64,000 nucleotides of DNA from Asanoa sp. WMMD1127. GTDB lineage: Bacteria; Actinomycetota; Actinomycetes; Mycobacteriales; Micromonosporaceae. The DNA lies in NCBI RefSeq assembly GCF_029626225.1, contig NZ_JARUBP010000001.1, positions 1,922,001 to 1,986,000 on the forward strand. Reading direction: 5' to 3'. The first letter of the stretch is position 1. Every line of letters begins with the position of its first letter. Made by a program: the position numbers and the translations under genes. Shown piece after piece: positions 32,195 to 40,537 of the stretch. Below the pieces are notes generated by a model that had not been told where the DNA came from, did not search any database, and was given only the letters and a program-made list of their open reading frames with translations.

Positions 32195-33844
32195 GTGGGC
32201 AACCCGTACGTCGTACCCGCCATCCTGTTGGTCACGTTGGTGACCGTCGGCATCGGCTTCTACGGCCTCAAGCTGGCCCGGACCACCTCGGACTTCCTGG
32301 TCGCCTCGCGCAGCGTCAGCCCGACCTGGAACGCGGCCGCGATCGGCGGCGAATACCTCTCGGCGGCGTCGTTCCTCGGCGTGGCCGGCCTGCTCCTGAA
32401 GTACGGCGTCGACGTGCTCTGGTACCCGGTGGGCTTCGCCGCCGGCTATCTCGCCCTGCTGCTGTTCGTCGCCGCTCCGCTGCGCCGCTCGGGGGCCTTC
32501 ACGCTGCCCGACTTCTGCCAGCTCCGGCTCGGCTCGCGCCGGCTGCGCAAGCTGGCCACCGCGTTCGTGGTGTTCATCGGCTGGCTCTATCTCGTGCCAC
32601 AGCTGCAGGGCGCCGGCCTGACGCTGACCACGGTCACGGGTCAGCCGTACGCCCTCGGGGCTCTGCTCGTCGGCGCCGTCGTCACGGTCAACGTGGCGCT
32701 GGGCGGAATGCGCGCGATCACGTTCGTGCAGGCCTTCCAATATTGGCTGAAGCTCACGGCGCTGCTGGTCCCGGCGATCTTCCTGCTGCTGCAGTGGCAG
32801 GCCGACGGCCGCCCGGCGGTGGCCGCGCCGGACGGCCCGGTGTTCCACGTCGCCACCTCGGTGGTGATCGAGGACCAGGCCACGCTCACCCTGCCCGACG
32901 GCTCGACGATGCGGGTCGACGCCGGGCAGCGGCTCGAGTACGCGGCGGGCGACCCCGTGCCGCAGGTGTCCACGGTGGACGACACCCGCGGGCCGGACTG
33001 GCTGCTGCCGGGCGACAGCGACCAGGGGCTGTTCGCCACCTACTCGCTGATCCTGGCGACGTTCCTCGGCACGATGGGGCTGCCGCACGTGCTGGTCCGC
33101 TTCTACACCAACCCCGACGGCAACGCGGCCAGGCGCACGACGCTGGTGGTGCTCGCCCTGGTCGGGCTCTTCTATCTGCTGCCGACGATCTACGGCGTGC
33201 TCGGCCGGGTCTACACGCCCCAGCTGTTGATGACCGGGCGCACCGACGCCGTGGTCGTGCTGCTGCCCGGCGCCGCGCTCGGCGGCGGCCTGTCGGGCCA
33301 GCTGCTCGCCGCCCTCGTCGCCGCCGGCGCGTTCGCCGCGTTTCTGTCCAGCTCGTCGGGCCTGCTGACGAGCGTCGCCGGAGTCATCTCCACCGACGTG
33401 ATCGGGCGCGGCTCGGTGCGCGACTTCCGGTTGGCCACGCTGCTCGCCGGGATCGCCCCGATCGTGCTGTCGCTGACCATCGAGAGCCTCGACGTGTCAC
33501 AGGTGGTCGGGTTGGCCTTCGCGGTGGCCGCCTCCAGCTTCTGCCCGCTGCTGGTATTGGGGATCTGGTGGCGGGGCCTGACCGCCCGCGGCGCGGCGGC
33601 CGGTGTGCTGGTCGGCGGGGGCGGGGCCGGCGGCGCCGTACTGCTCACCGTGCTCGGCCCGCCGCTGTCCGGCTGGCCGGCAGCGCTGGTCAGCCAGCCG
33701 GCGGCCTGGACGGTGCCGCTCGCGTTCGCGGTCATGGTGGCCGTCTCGCTCGCCAGCCGCCGCCGCGTGCCCGCCGACGTCGGTGCGGTCATGCTGCGCC
33801 TGCACGCGCCGGAAAGCGTGCTGGCCGGTTCCCCACGACGGTGA
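32195..33844 (+). CDS. Sodium:solute symporter (SLC5 family, acetate-symporter-like) 1
   Basis: 549 aa, GTG start abutting the previous TGA. About 13 TM helices. SSF motifs are present: GGEYLSAASFLGVAGL in TM2, LGGMRAITFVQAFQYWLK, TMGLPHVLVRFYTNP and AFAAFLSSSSGLLTSVAGVIS. It imports a monocarboxylate or related solute with Na+ or H+. A loop of about 75 residues (201-276), with a beta-hairpin-like stretch ATLTLPDGSTMRVDAG, is longer than the equivalent loop of the second symporter in this window. Probable target of the LytS/LytTR pair upstream by family precedent. Confidence 0.88.
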   Translation: MGNPYVVPAILLVTLVTVGIGFYGLKLARTTSDFLVASRSVSPTWNAAAIGGEYLSAASFLGVAGLLLKYGVDVLWYPVGFAAGYLALLLFVAAPLRRSGAFTLPDFCQLRLGSRRLRKLATAFVVFIGWLYLVPQLQGAGLTLTTVTGQPYALGALLVGAVVTVNVALGGMRAITFVQAFQYWLKLTALLVPAIFLLLQWQADGRPAVAAPDGPVFHVATSVVIEDQATLTLPDGSTMRVDAGQRLEYAAGDPVPQVSTVDDTRGPDWLLPGDSDQGLFATYSLILATFLGTMGLPHVLVRFYTNPDGNAARRTTLVVLALVGLFYLLPTIYGVLGRVYTPQLLMTGRTDAVVVLLPGAALGGGLSGQLLAALVAAGAFAAFLSSSSGLLTSVAGVISTDVIGRGSVRDFRLATLLAGIAPIVLSLTIESLDVSQVVGLAFAVAASSFCPLLVLGIWWRGLTARGAAAGVLVGGGGAGGAVLLTVLGPPLSGWPAALVSQPAAWTVPLAFAVMVAVSLASRRRVPADVGAVMLRLHAPESVLAGSPRR

Positions 33845-33866
33845 ACCGGGCCGTTACCGTCAAGGG

Positions 33867-34634
33867 GTGACGACGGTGAAGGACGATCGGTTCGCCCTGG
33901 TGCTGCGGGGACTGGCCAAGAGCTTCGACGGCAAGGTGGCGGTCGGCGGCGTCGACCTCGACGTGCCGGCGGGCTCCTTCTACGGTTTGCTCGGGCCCAA
34001 CGGCGCCGGTAAGACGACCACGCTGTCGATGGCGGTCGGGCTGCTGCGACCCGACCACGGCCAGGCCTGGGTGCTCGGCCACGACGTGTGGGCCGATCCG
34101 ATCCAGGCCAAGCGGCTCTTCGGCGTGCTGCCCGACGGCGTGCGACTGTTCGACCGGCTCAGCGGGGCCGAACTGCTCGCCTATCACGGCCTGCTGCGCG
34201 GCATGGACCCGGCGGTCGTCGACCAGCGGGCCCGGGAGCTGATCGACGTGCTCGCCCTCGGCGACGCCGGGCAGACCCTCGTCGTCGACTACTCGGCCGG
34301 CATGAAGAAGAAGATCGGTCTGGCCTGCGCACTGCTGCACGCGCCGCGGCTGCTGGTCCTCGACGAGCCGTTCGAGGCCGTCGACCCGGTGGCCGCCGCG
34401 CTGATCCGCGACATCCTCCAGCGCTACGTGGCCGGCGGCGGCACCGTCATCTTCTCGAGCCACGTGATGGCGGTGGTCGAGCGGCTCTGCACCCACGTCG
34501 CGATCCTGGCCGACGGCGCCATCAAGCGGGTCGGCACGCTCGACGAGGTGCGCGGCGAGCGGTCGCTCGAAGACGTCTTCGTCGAGGTGGTCGGCGGGCG
34601 CACGGCGACCGGGCAGGAGCTGGCGTGGCTCTGA
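33867..34634 (+). CDS. ABC transporter ATP-binding protein
   Basis: 255 aa from the GTG at 33867. A second GTG at 33876 is possible. Walker A GLLGPNGAGKTT (Lys49), Q-loop region, a variant ABC signature DYSAGMKKKIGLA, Walker B LLVLDEPFEA and H-loop FSSHVM. The arrangement is that of an ABC-2-type exporter ATPase. It overlaps the permease gene by 10 bp. Substrate unknown. Confidence 0.93.
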   Translation: MTTVKDDRFALVLRGLAKSFDGKVAVGGVDLDVPAGSFYGLLGPNGAGKTTTLSMAVGLLRPDHGQAWVLGHDVWADPIQAKRLFGVLPDGVRLFDRLSGAELLAYHGLLRGMDPAVVDQRARELIDVLALGDAGQTLVVDYSAGMKKKIGLACALLHAPRLLVLDEPFEAVDPVAAALIRDILQRYVAGGGTVIFSSHVMAVVERLCTHVAILADGAIKRVGTLDEVRGERSLEDVFVEVVGGRTATGQELAWL

Positions 34635-36298
34635 CCGCCGCGGTCGACACCGCGCCGCGTGCGGTGTCCGGGCGCCACTTCGTGCGGCTCAAGCTCCGCA
34701 TCATGGGCAACAGCTTCCGTGGCCAGCCCTGGCGCGTCACGATGTTCGTCTTCGGCCTGGTGATGGGCCTGTTCTACGCCGTCGCCGGTTTCCTCGGCAG
34801 CGCGCTGCCCGGGCTGGCCGACAGCCCGGACGCCGCGCTGCTGGTGGCGGCGCTCGGCGGTGGCGTGATCGCCGTCGGCTGGACGCTGGTGCCGCTGGTC
34901 TTCTTCGGCGTCGACGAGACGGTCGACCCGGCCCGGTTCGCCCTGCTGCCGCTGAGCCGGCGCACGCTGGTGACCGGCCTGCTGACCGCCGCGCTGATCG
35001 GCGTGCCGGCGGCGGCCACGCTGATCGCGACCGCCGGCCTGGTGCTTTCCGCGGGCGCGCTGGGCGGCGTGGGCGCGGCCCTCGTCGAGGCCGTGGGCGT
35101 GCTGCTCGGCCTCGTCTTCTGCGTCGCCGTCAGCCGGGCGGTGACCAGCGCGTTCGCCACCATGCTGCGGTCGCGCCGCACCCGCGACCTGGCCGCGGTG
35201 CTGCTCGCGGTCGCCGGCGCGTTGATCGGTCCACTGCAGATCGCGATCAACCGGGCCAGCGCCGACACCGACTGGCGGCGGTTCCTGCCGGCGGCCGAGG
35301 TGGTGGGCTGGACGCCGTTCGGCGCGCCTTACACCGCGGGCTTCGAGGTGGCGGCCGGGCGCTGGTGGGCCGCGCCGGTCAAACTCCTGCTCGTCGTGGC
35401 GGTGATCGGCCTGCTGCTCTGGTGGTGGTCGCGGACGCTCGAGTCGGCGATGGTCGGCACGGCCAGCGCCGGCCGGGCCAAGGAGCGGGTCGCCACCGGT
35501 ACGCCCGTCGAGCTGCTCTTCCCGCGCGTGCTCAGCTGGGCCCGGCGCGACCAGTTCGGGGCGGTGCTGGCCCGGGAGGTGCGCTACTGGTGGCGGGACG
35601 CCCGCCGCCGGGCCAATCTGATCACGTTCGCGGTCGCGGCGTTGTTCGTCTCCGCGATCGTCAACTTCAGCAGCAGCATCTGGGGCACCGAGCCGACGAG
35701 CGAGGTGACCACCTCGCCGGTCACGTTCTCCCTGTCGATGATCTTCGTCGGCACCCTCGCCGCCGTCACGCTGGCCAACCAGTTCGGCTTCGACGGCACG
35801 GCCTACGCGGCCGACGTGGTCGCCGGCGTCCCCGGCCGGGTCGAGATCGCGGCCCGGGCCAGCGCCTTCGCGGTGTACGTGCTCCCCCTGGTCGTGGTGA
35901 TCGCCGTAATCGTCGGTCTGTTGGTCGGCGAACCGGGCTGGATCCCGCTCGCTCTCGGCACGCTGGTTGCCACGTTCGGCTGCGGCCTGGCCGCCAACTC
36001 GATGCTCTCGGTGGTCGGCGCCTACGCCCTGCCCGAGACCTCGAACCCGTTCGCGCTCAACACCGGCGCCGGCATGGCCCGCGGCCTGCTCAGCGTGGTC
36101 GCCATGTTGGTCAGCGTGGCGCTGGCGGTGCCGATGCTGATCGGCGCGCTGTTCGCCGGCGACGCCTGGCTCTGGCTGGCCCCGCCACTGGGCCTGCTCT
36201 ACGGCGTCGGCGCGGCCGTGCTCGGCAGCGTGATCGTCGGCGACGTGCTCGACCGGCGCATGCCGGAGCTGCTGCAGACCATCACACCGCGACGCTGA
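34625..36298 (+). CDS. ABC-2-like exporter permease
   Basis: 557 aa from the GTG at 34625, with GGAG upstream inside the ATPase gene. About twelve TM helices in two similar halves (about 35-250 and 310-545), separated by a cytoplasmic segment including PVELLFPRVLSWARRDQFGAVLAREVRYWWRD. That motif repeats the style of the N-terminal segment and suggests a fused two-copy permease that may pair with an ATPase dimer. Membrane exporter of unknown substrate. Only one ATPase gene is present. Confidence 0.85.
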   Translation: MALTAAVDTAPRAVSGRHFVRLKLRIMGNSFRGQPWRVTMFVFGLVMGLFYAVAGFLGSALPGLADSPDAALLVAALGGGVIAVGWTLVPLVFFGVDETVDPARFALLPLSRRTLVTGLLTAALIGVPAAATLIATAGLVLSAGALGGVGAALVEAVGVLLGLVFCVAVSRAVTSAFATMLRSRRTRDLAAVLLAVAGALIGPLQIAINRASADTDWRRFLPAAEVVGWTPFGAPYTAGFEVAAGRWWAAPVKLLLVVAVIGLLLWWWSRTLESAMVGTASAGRAKERVATGTPVELLFPRVLSWARRDQFGAVLAREVRYWWRDARRRANLITFAVAALFVSAIVNFSSSIWGTEPTSEVTTSPVTFSLSMIFVGTLAAVTLANQFGFDGTAYAADVVAGVPGRVEIAARASAFAVYVLPLVVVIAVIVGLLVGEPGWIPLALGTLVATFGCGLAANSMLSVVGAYALPETSNPFALNTGAGMARGLLSVVAMLVSVALAVPMLIGALFAGDAWLWLAPPLGLLYGVGAAVLGSVIVGDVLDRRMPELLQTITPRR

Positions 36299-36305
36299 CA
36301 ATGGT

Positions 36306-36830
36306 GTGGTGAACCCGATCGAGCCCGGCGCGCACATCCACGGCACCGACCCGTTCGCCACTCCGGAGGGGTCGCGCTCGCCGGTGCGCCGGTTCCGCGG
36401 CCGGCTGGCGTCGCCGGTGACGCTCTGGACGGCGCCCGGGCCGGCGGGGTTCACCGTCTCGTCGACCACGGTGGCCGATGGCGACCCGGGCCGGCTGCTC
36501 GGTCTGCTCGACGACGAGTCGGACCTGTGGGCGGCGCTCTCCGCGGCGGGCCGGTTCGCCGTCGCCCCGCTCGGCCCCACGCACCGCCAGCTCGCCGACA
36601 GGTTCGCCGGCCTGATGCCGGCGCCCGGCGGCCTCTTCCACAGTGGTGAGTGGACGACCACCGACTACGGCCCGGTGCCGGCCGACGCGGGCTGCTGGGC
36701 GGGGTGCCGCCTCGACGCCGCCCGGGAGTTCGGCTGGGGCCTGCTGGTGGAGGCCACCATCGAGCGGATCGAGATCGTGGGCGAGGTCCCACCGCTGATG
36801 CACTATCGCGGTCGATATCTGGCCGGCTGA
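36306..36830 (+). CDS. Flavin reductase-like domain protein
   Basis: 174 aa, GTG start (36306 or the adjacent 36309). Split-barrel FMN-binding pattern: SPVTLWTAPGPAGFTVSSTTVADGDPGRLLGLL, SAAGRFAVAPLGPTHRQLADRFAG and C-terminal PPLMHYRGRYL, the usual end of flavin reductase-type proteins. Probably reduces or binds FMN with NAD(P)H for a partner. The nearest flavin-using gene is not adjacent. It stands alone 7 bp after the ABC permease, so co-transcription is possible. Confidence 0.75.
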   Translation: MVNPIEPGAHIHGTDPFATPEGSRSPVRRFRGRLASPVTLWTAPGPAGFTVSSTTVADGDPGRLLGLLDDESDLWAALSAAGRFAVAPLGPTHRQLADRFAGLMPAPGGLFHSGEWTTTDYGPVPADAGCWAGCRLDAAREFGWGLLVEATIERIEIVGEVPPLMHYRGRYLAG

Positions 36831-36885
36831 CGCAACCCCGGCCTGAGATCATCGGTGTCCTCTCCAAGAAACGGGGAGGCAGCCT

Positions 36886-37401
36886 ATGGAGACGGTTCGG
36901 GTGTCCAGACCCGACACCAGCACCACCACCTTCGACTCGTTCTACGCCGCGAACTTCAACCGGCTCATGCTCCAGCTCTACGCGTACACGGCGGACGTCT
37001 CGGCCGCGCAGGACGCGGTCCAGGAGGCGTTCAGCCGGGCCTGGGCCCGGTGGGACCGGCTGGTCACCTACGACGAGCCGGCGGCCTGGGTCCGCCGGGT
37101 GGCGATGAACGTGGCCACCAACCGGTGGCGCCGGATCCAGGCGGCCCGGGCGCACGCCCGGTTCCACCGCGAGGAGGTGGTGGCGGCGCCGAGCCCGGAC
37201 CGGGTCGCGCTGGCCCGGGCGCTGCGGTCCCTGCCGGAGCGGCAGCGCCGGGCGATCGTGCTGTTCCACATCGCCGACCTCACGATCGCCGAGATCGCGG
37301 CGCAGGAAGGCGTCGCCGAGGGCACGGTCAAGGCCTGGTTGCACCGCGGCCGGGCCGCGCTGGCCACCCTGCTGACCGAGGAGGAGGTCCGCCGTGGATG
37401 A
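36886..37401 (+). CDS. ECF sigma factor (SigE/SigM-like sigma-70 family)
   Basis: 171 aa. Region 2 from DSFYAANFNRLMLQLYAYTAD to DAVQEAFSRAWARWDRL..EPAAWVRRVAMNVATN, and region 4 with LRSLPERQRRAIVLFHIADLTIAEIAAQEGVAEGTVKAWLHRGRAAL. A GGGGAGG ribosome-binding site precedes the ATG. It overlaps the next gene by 8 bp, and that gene encodes a single-TM protein that could anchor or regulate it. It recruits RNA polymerase to a small regulon, probably including its own promoter. Confidence 0.92.
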   Translation: METVRVSRPDTSTTTFDSFYAANFNRLMLQLYAYTADVSAAQDAVQEAFSRAWARWDRLVTYDEPAAWVRRVAMNVATNRWRRIQAARAHARFHREEVVAAPSPDRVALARALRSLPERQRRAIVLFHIADLTIAEIAAQEGVAEGTVKAWLHRGRAALATLLTEEEVRRG

Positions 37402-38242
37402 GCAGCACCTGGACGACCTGTTCGGCCAGTTCCGGGCGGGGCCGCCGCTGGTCGTGCCGGCCGGCGCCGGCGCCGCGCGACAGGCGTTTCGACACCGCCG
37501 CCGGGTGCGGGTCGCGGCGAGTTGCGTGCTGGCCGCCGTCGCGGTCGGCGTGCCGTCGGTCGGCTTCGCGACCGGCGCGTTCGACGGGACCCCGAAGCCG
37601 CCGGTGATGACCACCGCCCCCACTCCGACTCCGACCCGGTCGACGACCCCGCCGACCAGCCCGCCGGCCAGCCCACCGGCCACCGGCTCGCCCGAACCGA
37701 CGCGGACGACCACCGCACCGGTCGAGCCGACCAGCGTGCCGCGCGCAGCGATGCTGCGCGAGGCCGACCTGCCGGCCGGATACGAGTACCGCGGTGAGGA
37801 CCTCAGCGACGCCGACTGGACGCTCGCGTTCCTGGCGTCGATCTGCGACCCGCGACCCAGGGACACCGAGCCGCGCGGCGTCACCCAGCGCGATGCGGTG
37901 TTCGGGCGCGACCGCGACGAGCCGCTGTTCCAGCGGGTCTACCGGATGGCCACACCGGCGGCTGCCCGAAGCTGGCTCGACGGCCTCCCCGATCGGCTCG
38001 GCGACGAATGCGGTGGGTCGGGCGAGCGGCGGTTCACCGTGGTCGACACCGACTTCGCGGGCGCCGATGCCGTCCTGATCCGGACCGATCTCGGCGAGGG
38101 AGAGCCGACCTTCTCCCTATTCGTCCGGCAGGGGCCGCTGCTGACCCAGATCTGGCAGAAGCACGAGACCGACGTCGGAGCGTTGCGCGACCTCGGCCGG
38201 GCGGCCGCGGACCGACTCTGCCAGGGCACGACGGCCTGCTGA
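37394..38242 (+). CDS. Single-pass membrane protein coupled to the ECF sigma gene
   Basis: 282 aa, GTG start overlapping the sigma gene. The cytoplasmic N-terminus (about 1-38) starts DEQHLDDLFGQFR. One TM helix (about 39-60) is followed by a Thr/Pro-rich linker (about 66-118) and a soluble extracytoplasmic domain (about 120-282) with four or more Cys (SICDPRP, DECGG, RLCQG, TAC). There is no HxxxCxxC zinc anti-sigma motif, so a ZAS-type anti-sigma is not supported. The position still suggests it controls the sigma factor. A PknH/lipoprotein-like sensor domain is another possibility. Confidence 0.7.
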   Translation: MDEQHLDDLFGQFRAGPPLVVPAGAGAARQAFRHRRRVRVAASCVLAAVAVGVPSVGFATGAFDGTPKPPVMTTAPTPTPTRSTTPPTSPPASPPATGSPEPTRTTTAPVEPTSVPRAAMLREADLPAGYEYRGEDLSDADWTLAFLASICDPRPRDTEPRGVTQRDAVFGRDRDEPLFQRVYRMATPAAARSWLDGLPDRLGDECGGSGERRFTVVDTDFAGADAVLIRTDLGEGEPTFSLFVRQGPLLTQIWQKHETDVGALRDLGRAAADRLCQGTTAC

Positions 38243-38277
38243 CATCGGCGCCGTTCAACGGCGTGACGGAGGTCACT

Positions 38278-38318
38278 GGGCGCAGCCACCTGTCCGTTCG
38301 GCGCAGGTGGCTGCGCCC
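38278..38318 (+). terminator. Long perfect hairpin terminator
   Basis: A 15-bp perfect stem (GGGCGCAGCCACCTG at 38278-38292 pairs with 38304-38318) with an 11-nt loop, 36 bp after the preceding stop. The rest of the 165-bp gap to 38407 shows only the ribosome-binding region (GCGAAGG) of the next gene. Confidence 0.8.
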
Positions 38319-38407
38319 GCCGCGCTGGGGGTTCCAGGGCCGCGCGACCCGTTCCTACGGTGCCGCTGTTCAGCCCTGTCCCGACGCCCCCGCGAAGGTG
38401 GTGACAC

Positions 38408-38779
38408 ATGAGTACGGAGGCGAGAGACACCGCTCCCACGGAGACCCCCGAGGACCGGTATCTGGCCATGCAGCGTTCCCCGGAGTTCGGCGCGCTTCGA
38501 AAGGCTTTCCGCGGCTTCGTTTTCCCGATGACCGTGGCGTTCTTCGTCTGGTACGCGCTTTACGTGATCCTGTCCGCGTACGCGCGCGATTTCATGAGCA
38601 TCCGGATCGGCGACAGCCACATCAACGTGGCCCTGATCTTCGGTCTGCTCCAGTTCGTCTCGACGTTCCTGATCGCCTGGCTCTACTCGCGGTACGCGAA
38701 CCGCAAGGTCGACCCGCTCGCCGACAAGATCCACGAAGAGTTGGGGGAGGTGTCGCCCAGTGAGGGTCCTCGCGGCTGA
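38408..38779 (+). CDS. DUF485-domain membrane protein
   Basis: 123 aa. Two TM helices (about 40-60 and 78-98) with the DUF485 pattern SPEFGALRKAFRGFVFPMTVAFFVWYALYVILSAYA and FGLLQFVSTFLIAWLYSRYANRKVDPLADKI (quoted in parts). The family lies next to ActP acetate permeases and is thought to assist them. It overlaps the symporter gene by 20 bp. Confidence 0.92.
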   Translation: MSTEARDTAPTETPEDRYLAMQRSPEFGALRKAFRGFVFPMTVAFFVWYALYVILSAYARDFMSIRIGDSHINVALIFGLLQFVSTFLIAWLYSRYANRKVDPLADKIHEELGEVSPSEGPRG

Positions 38780-40436
38780 GGCGGCCACGGGCGGCAGCAC
38801 CGCCCGTACGCTCACGATCATCCTGTTCCTGGTCTTCGTGGCCATCACCCTCGCCATCACCGTGTGGGCCAGCCGGCAGACCAAGACGGCGACCGACTTC
38901 TACGCCGGCGGCCGGTCGTTCTCGGGCTTCCAGAACGGCATGGCGATCGGCGGCGACTACATGTCGGCGGCGTCGTTCCTCGGCATCGCCGGCATCATCG
39001 CGCTCAACGGCTACGACGGGTTCCTCTACTCGATCGGCTTCCTGGTGGCCTGGCTCGTCGCCCTGCTGCTGGTCGCCGAGCTCCTGCGGAACTCGGGCCG
39101 CTACACGATGGCCGACGTGCTGGCGTTCCGGATGCGGCAGAAGCCGGTCCGCACGGCGGCGGCCGTCTCCACCATTACGGTGTCGATCTTCTATCTGCTG
39201 GCCCAGATGGTCGGCGCGGGCGCGCTGGTCGCGCTGCTGCTCGGCATCCGGCCCGGCACGACGTTCCTCGGGATGGACGCCGACGCGGCCAAGATCGCCA
39301 CCATCGTGCTGGTCGGTGCGTTGATGATCGTCTACGTGACGGTCGGCGGCATGAAGGGCACCACGTACGTCCAGATCGTCAAGGCGTTCCTGCTGATGAC
39401 CGGCGCCTTGCTGATGACCGTGCTCGTGCTGGCCGTGTTCAAGTTCAACCTGTCCTCGCTGCTCGGCGACGCCGCGTCGTCGTCCGGCAAGGGTGAGGCG
39501 TTCCTCGAACCCGGGTTGAGATATGGCGTGGAAGTCGCCGGTAACGCGACGCAGACCTTCTACAACAAGATGGACCTGCTCTCGCTCGGCATCGCGCTGG
39601 TGCTGGGCACGGCCGGCCTGCCGCACATCCTGATCCGGTTCTACACCGTGCCCACCGCCCGAGCGGCCCGCAAGAGCGTGCTCTGGGCGATCGGCATCAT
39701 CGGCGTGTTCTACCTGTTCACGCTCGCCCTCGGCTTCGGTGCCGCGGCGCTGGTGGGCAGTCAGGCGATCACGGCGCAGGACCGAGCGGGCAACACGGCG
39801 GCACCTCAGTTGGCAGCGGAGCTCGGGCGCCGGTTCTTCGGCGGCGAGGTGGGCAGCGCTGCGTTGCTGGCGGTCATCGCGGCAGTGGCGTTCGCCACGA
39901 TCCTCGCCGTGGTCGCCGGTCTGACCCTGGCGTCGTCGTCGAGCCTCGCGCACGACTTCTACGCCAACGTGGTCAAGGACGGCCAGGCCTCGGAACGGCA
40001 GGAGGTCAACGTCGCCCGGATCTCCGCCCTGGTGATCGGCGCGATCTCCATCCTCCTGTCGATCTTCGCGCAGAACCTCAACGTGGCCTTCCTGGTCGCG
40101 CTGGCGTTCGCGGTCGCCGCCTCCGGCAACCTTCCGGCGATCCTCTACAGCTTGTTCTGGAAGAGGTTCAACACCTCGGGCGCGGTCTGGGCGATCTACG
40201 GTGGTCTGATCTCGGCCGTGGTGCTGGTGTTCTTCTCGCCGGTCGTCTCCGGCTCGGCCACCGCGATGTTCTCGAAGTCGGACTGGCAGTGGTTCCCGCT
40301 GTCCAACCCGGGTCTGATCTCCATCCCGTTCGGCTTCTTCTGCGGCTGGCTCGGCACCGTCCTCTCCAAGGAGCGTGACGACGCGAAGTACGCGGAGTTG
40401 GAGGTCCGCTCCCTGACCGGCTCGGGCGCCCACTAG
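38760..40436 (+). CDS. Cation/acetate-type symporter (SLC5 family) 2
   Basis: 558 aa from the GTG at 38760, with GGGGGAGG upstream inside the DUF485 gene. About 13 TM helices: TATDFYAGGRSFSGFQNGMA, IGGDYMSAASFLGIAGI, VGGMKGTTYVQIVKAFLL, GTAGLPHILIRFYTVPTARAARKS, and the LASSSSLAHDFYANVV Na+-site region. Closest in pattern to ActP/MctC. It imports acetate, propionate or related monocarboxylates. Probably regulated by the LytS/LytTR pair at 22.2-24.2 kb, as in related loci, though several genes now separate them. Confidence 0.92.
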   Translation: MRVLAAEAATGGSTARTLTIILFLVFVAITLAITVWASRQTKTATDFYAGGRSFSGFQNGMAIGGDYMSAASFLGIAGIIALNGYDGFLYSIGFLVAWLVALLLVAELLRNSGRYTMADVLAFRMRQKPVRTAAAVSTITVSIFYLLAQMVGAGALVALLLGIRPGTTFLGMDADAAKIATIVLVGALMIVYVTVGGMKGTTYVQIVKAFLLMTGALLMTVLVLAVFKFNLSSLLGDAASSSGKGEAFLEPGLRYGVEVAGNATQTFYNKMDLLSLGIALVLGTAGLPHILIRFYTVPTARAARKSVLWAIGIIGVFYLFTLALGFGAAALVGSQAITAQDRAGNTAAPQLAAELGRRFFGGEVGSAALLAVIAAVAFATILAVVAGLTLASSSSLAHDFYANVVKDGQASERQEVNVARISALVIGAISILLSIFAQNLNVAFLVALAFAVAASGNLPAILYSLFWKRFNTSGAVWAIYGGLISAVVLVFFSPVVSGSATAMFSKSDWQWFPLSNPGLISIPFGFFCGWLGTVLSKERDDAKYAELEVRSLTGSGAH

Positions 40437-40457
40437 ACAACCCGATCGGTCACACCG

Positions 40458-40488
40458 GGGCCCCGGCGGCGGCACACCGCCGGGGCCC
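40458..40488 (+). terminator. Hairpin terminator of the symporter operon
   Basis: A perfect 12-bp stem GGGCCCCGGCGG (40458-40469) pairs with 40477-40488 across a 7-nt loop, about 20 bp after the stop. Confidence 0.85.
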
Positions 40489-40525
40489 TGCCGCACCCTG
40501 GCAGGCCGTTGATCGGCGTGATCGG

Positions 40526-40531
40526 TAGGCT
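40526..40531 (+). promoter_or_regulatory. -10 element (TAGGCT) for the epimerase gene
   Basis: TAGGCT ends 6 nt before the ATG at 40538, giving a leaderless arrangement. Confidence 0.55.
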
Positions 40532-40537
40532 GGGGAC

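Noticed and set aside
30625-33870. About 1080-codon plus-strand frame overlapping the DUF4173 and symporter genes
   Set aside because: Arg/Ala/Gly-rich nonsense composition. It overlaps two well-supported membrane proteins in another frame.
34424-36661. About 745-codon minus-strand frame antisense to the ABC permease
   Set aside because: Composition dominated by Arg/His/Gln/Asp from complementing a hydrophobic permease. No RBS or motif.
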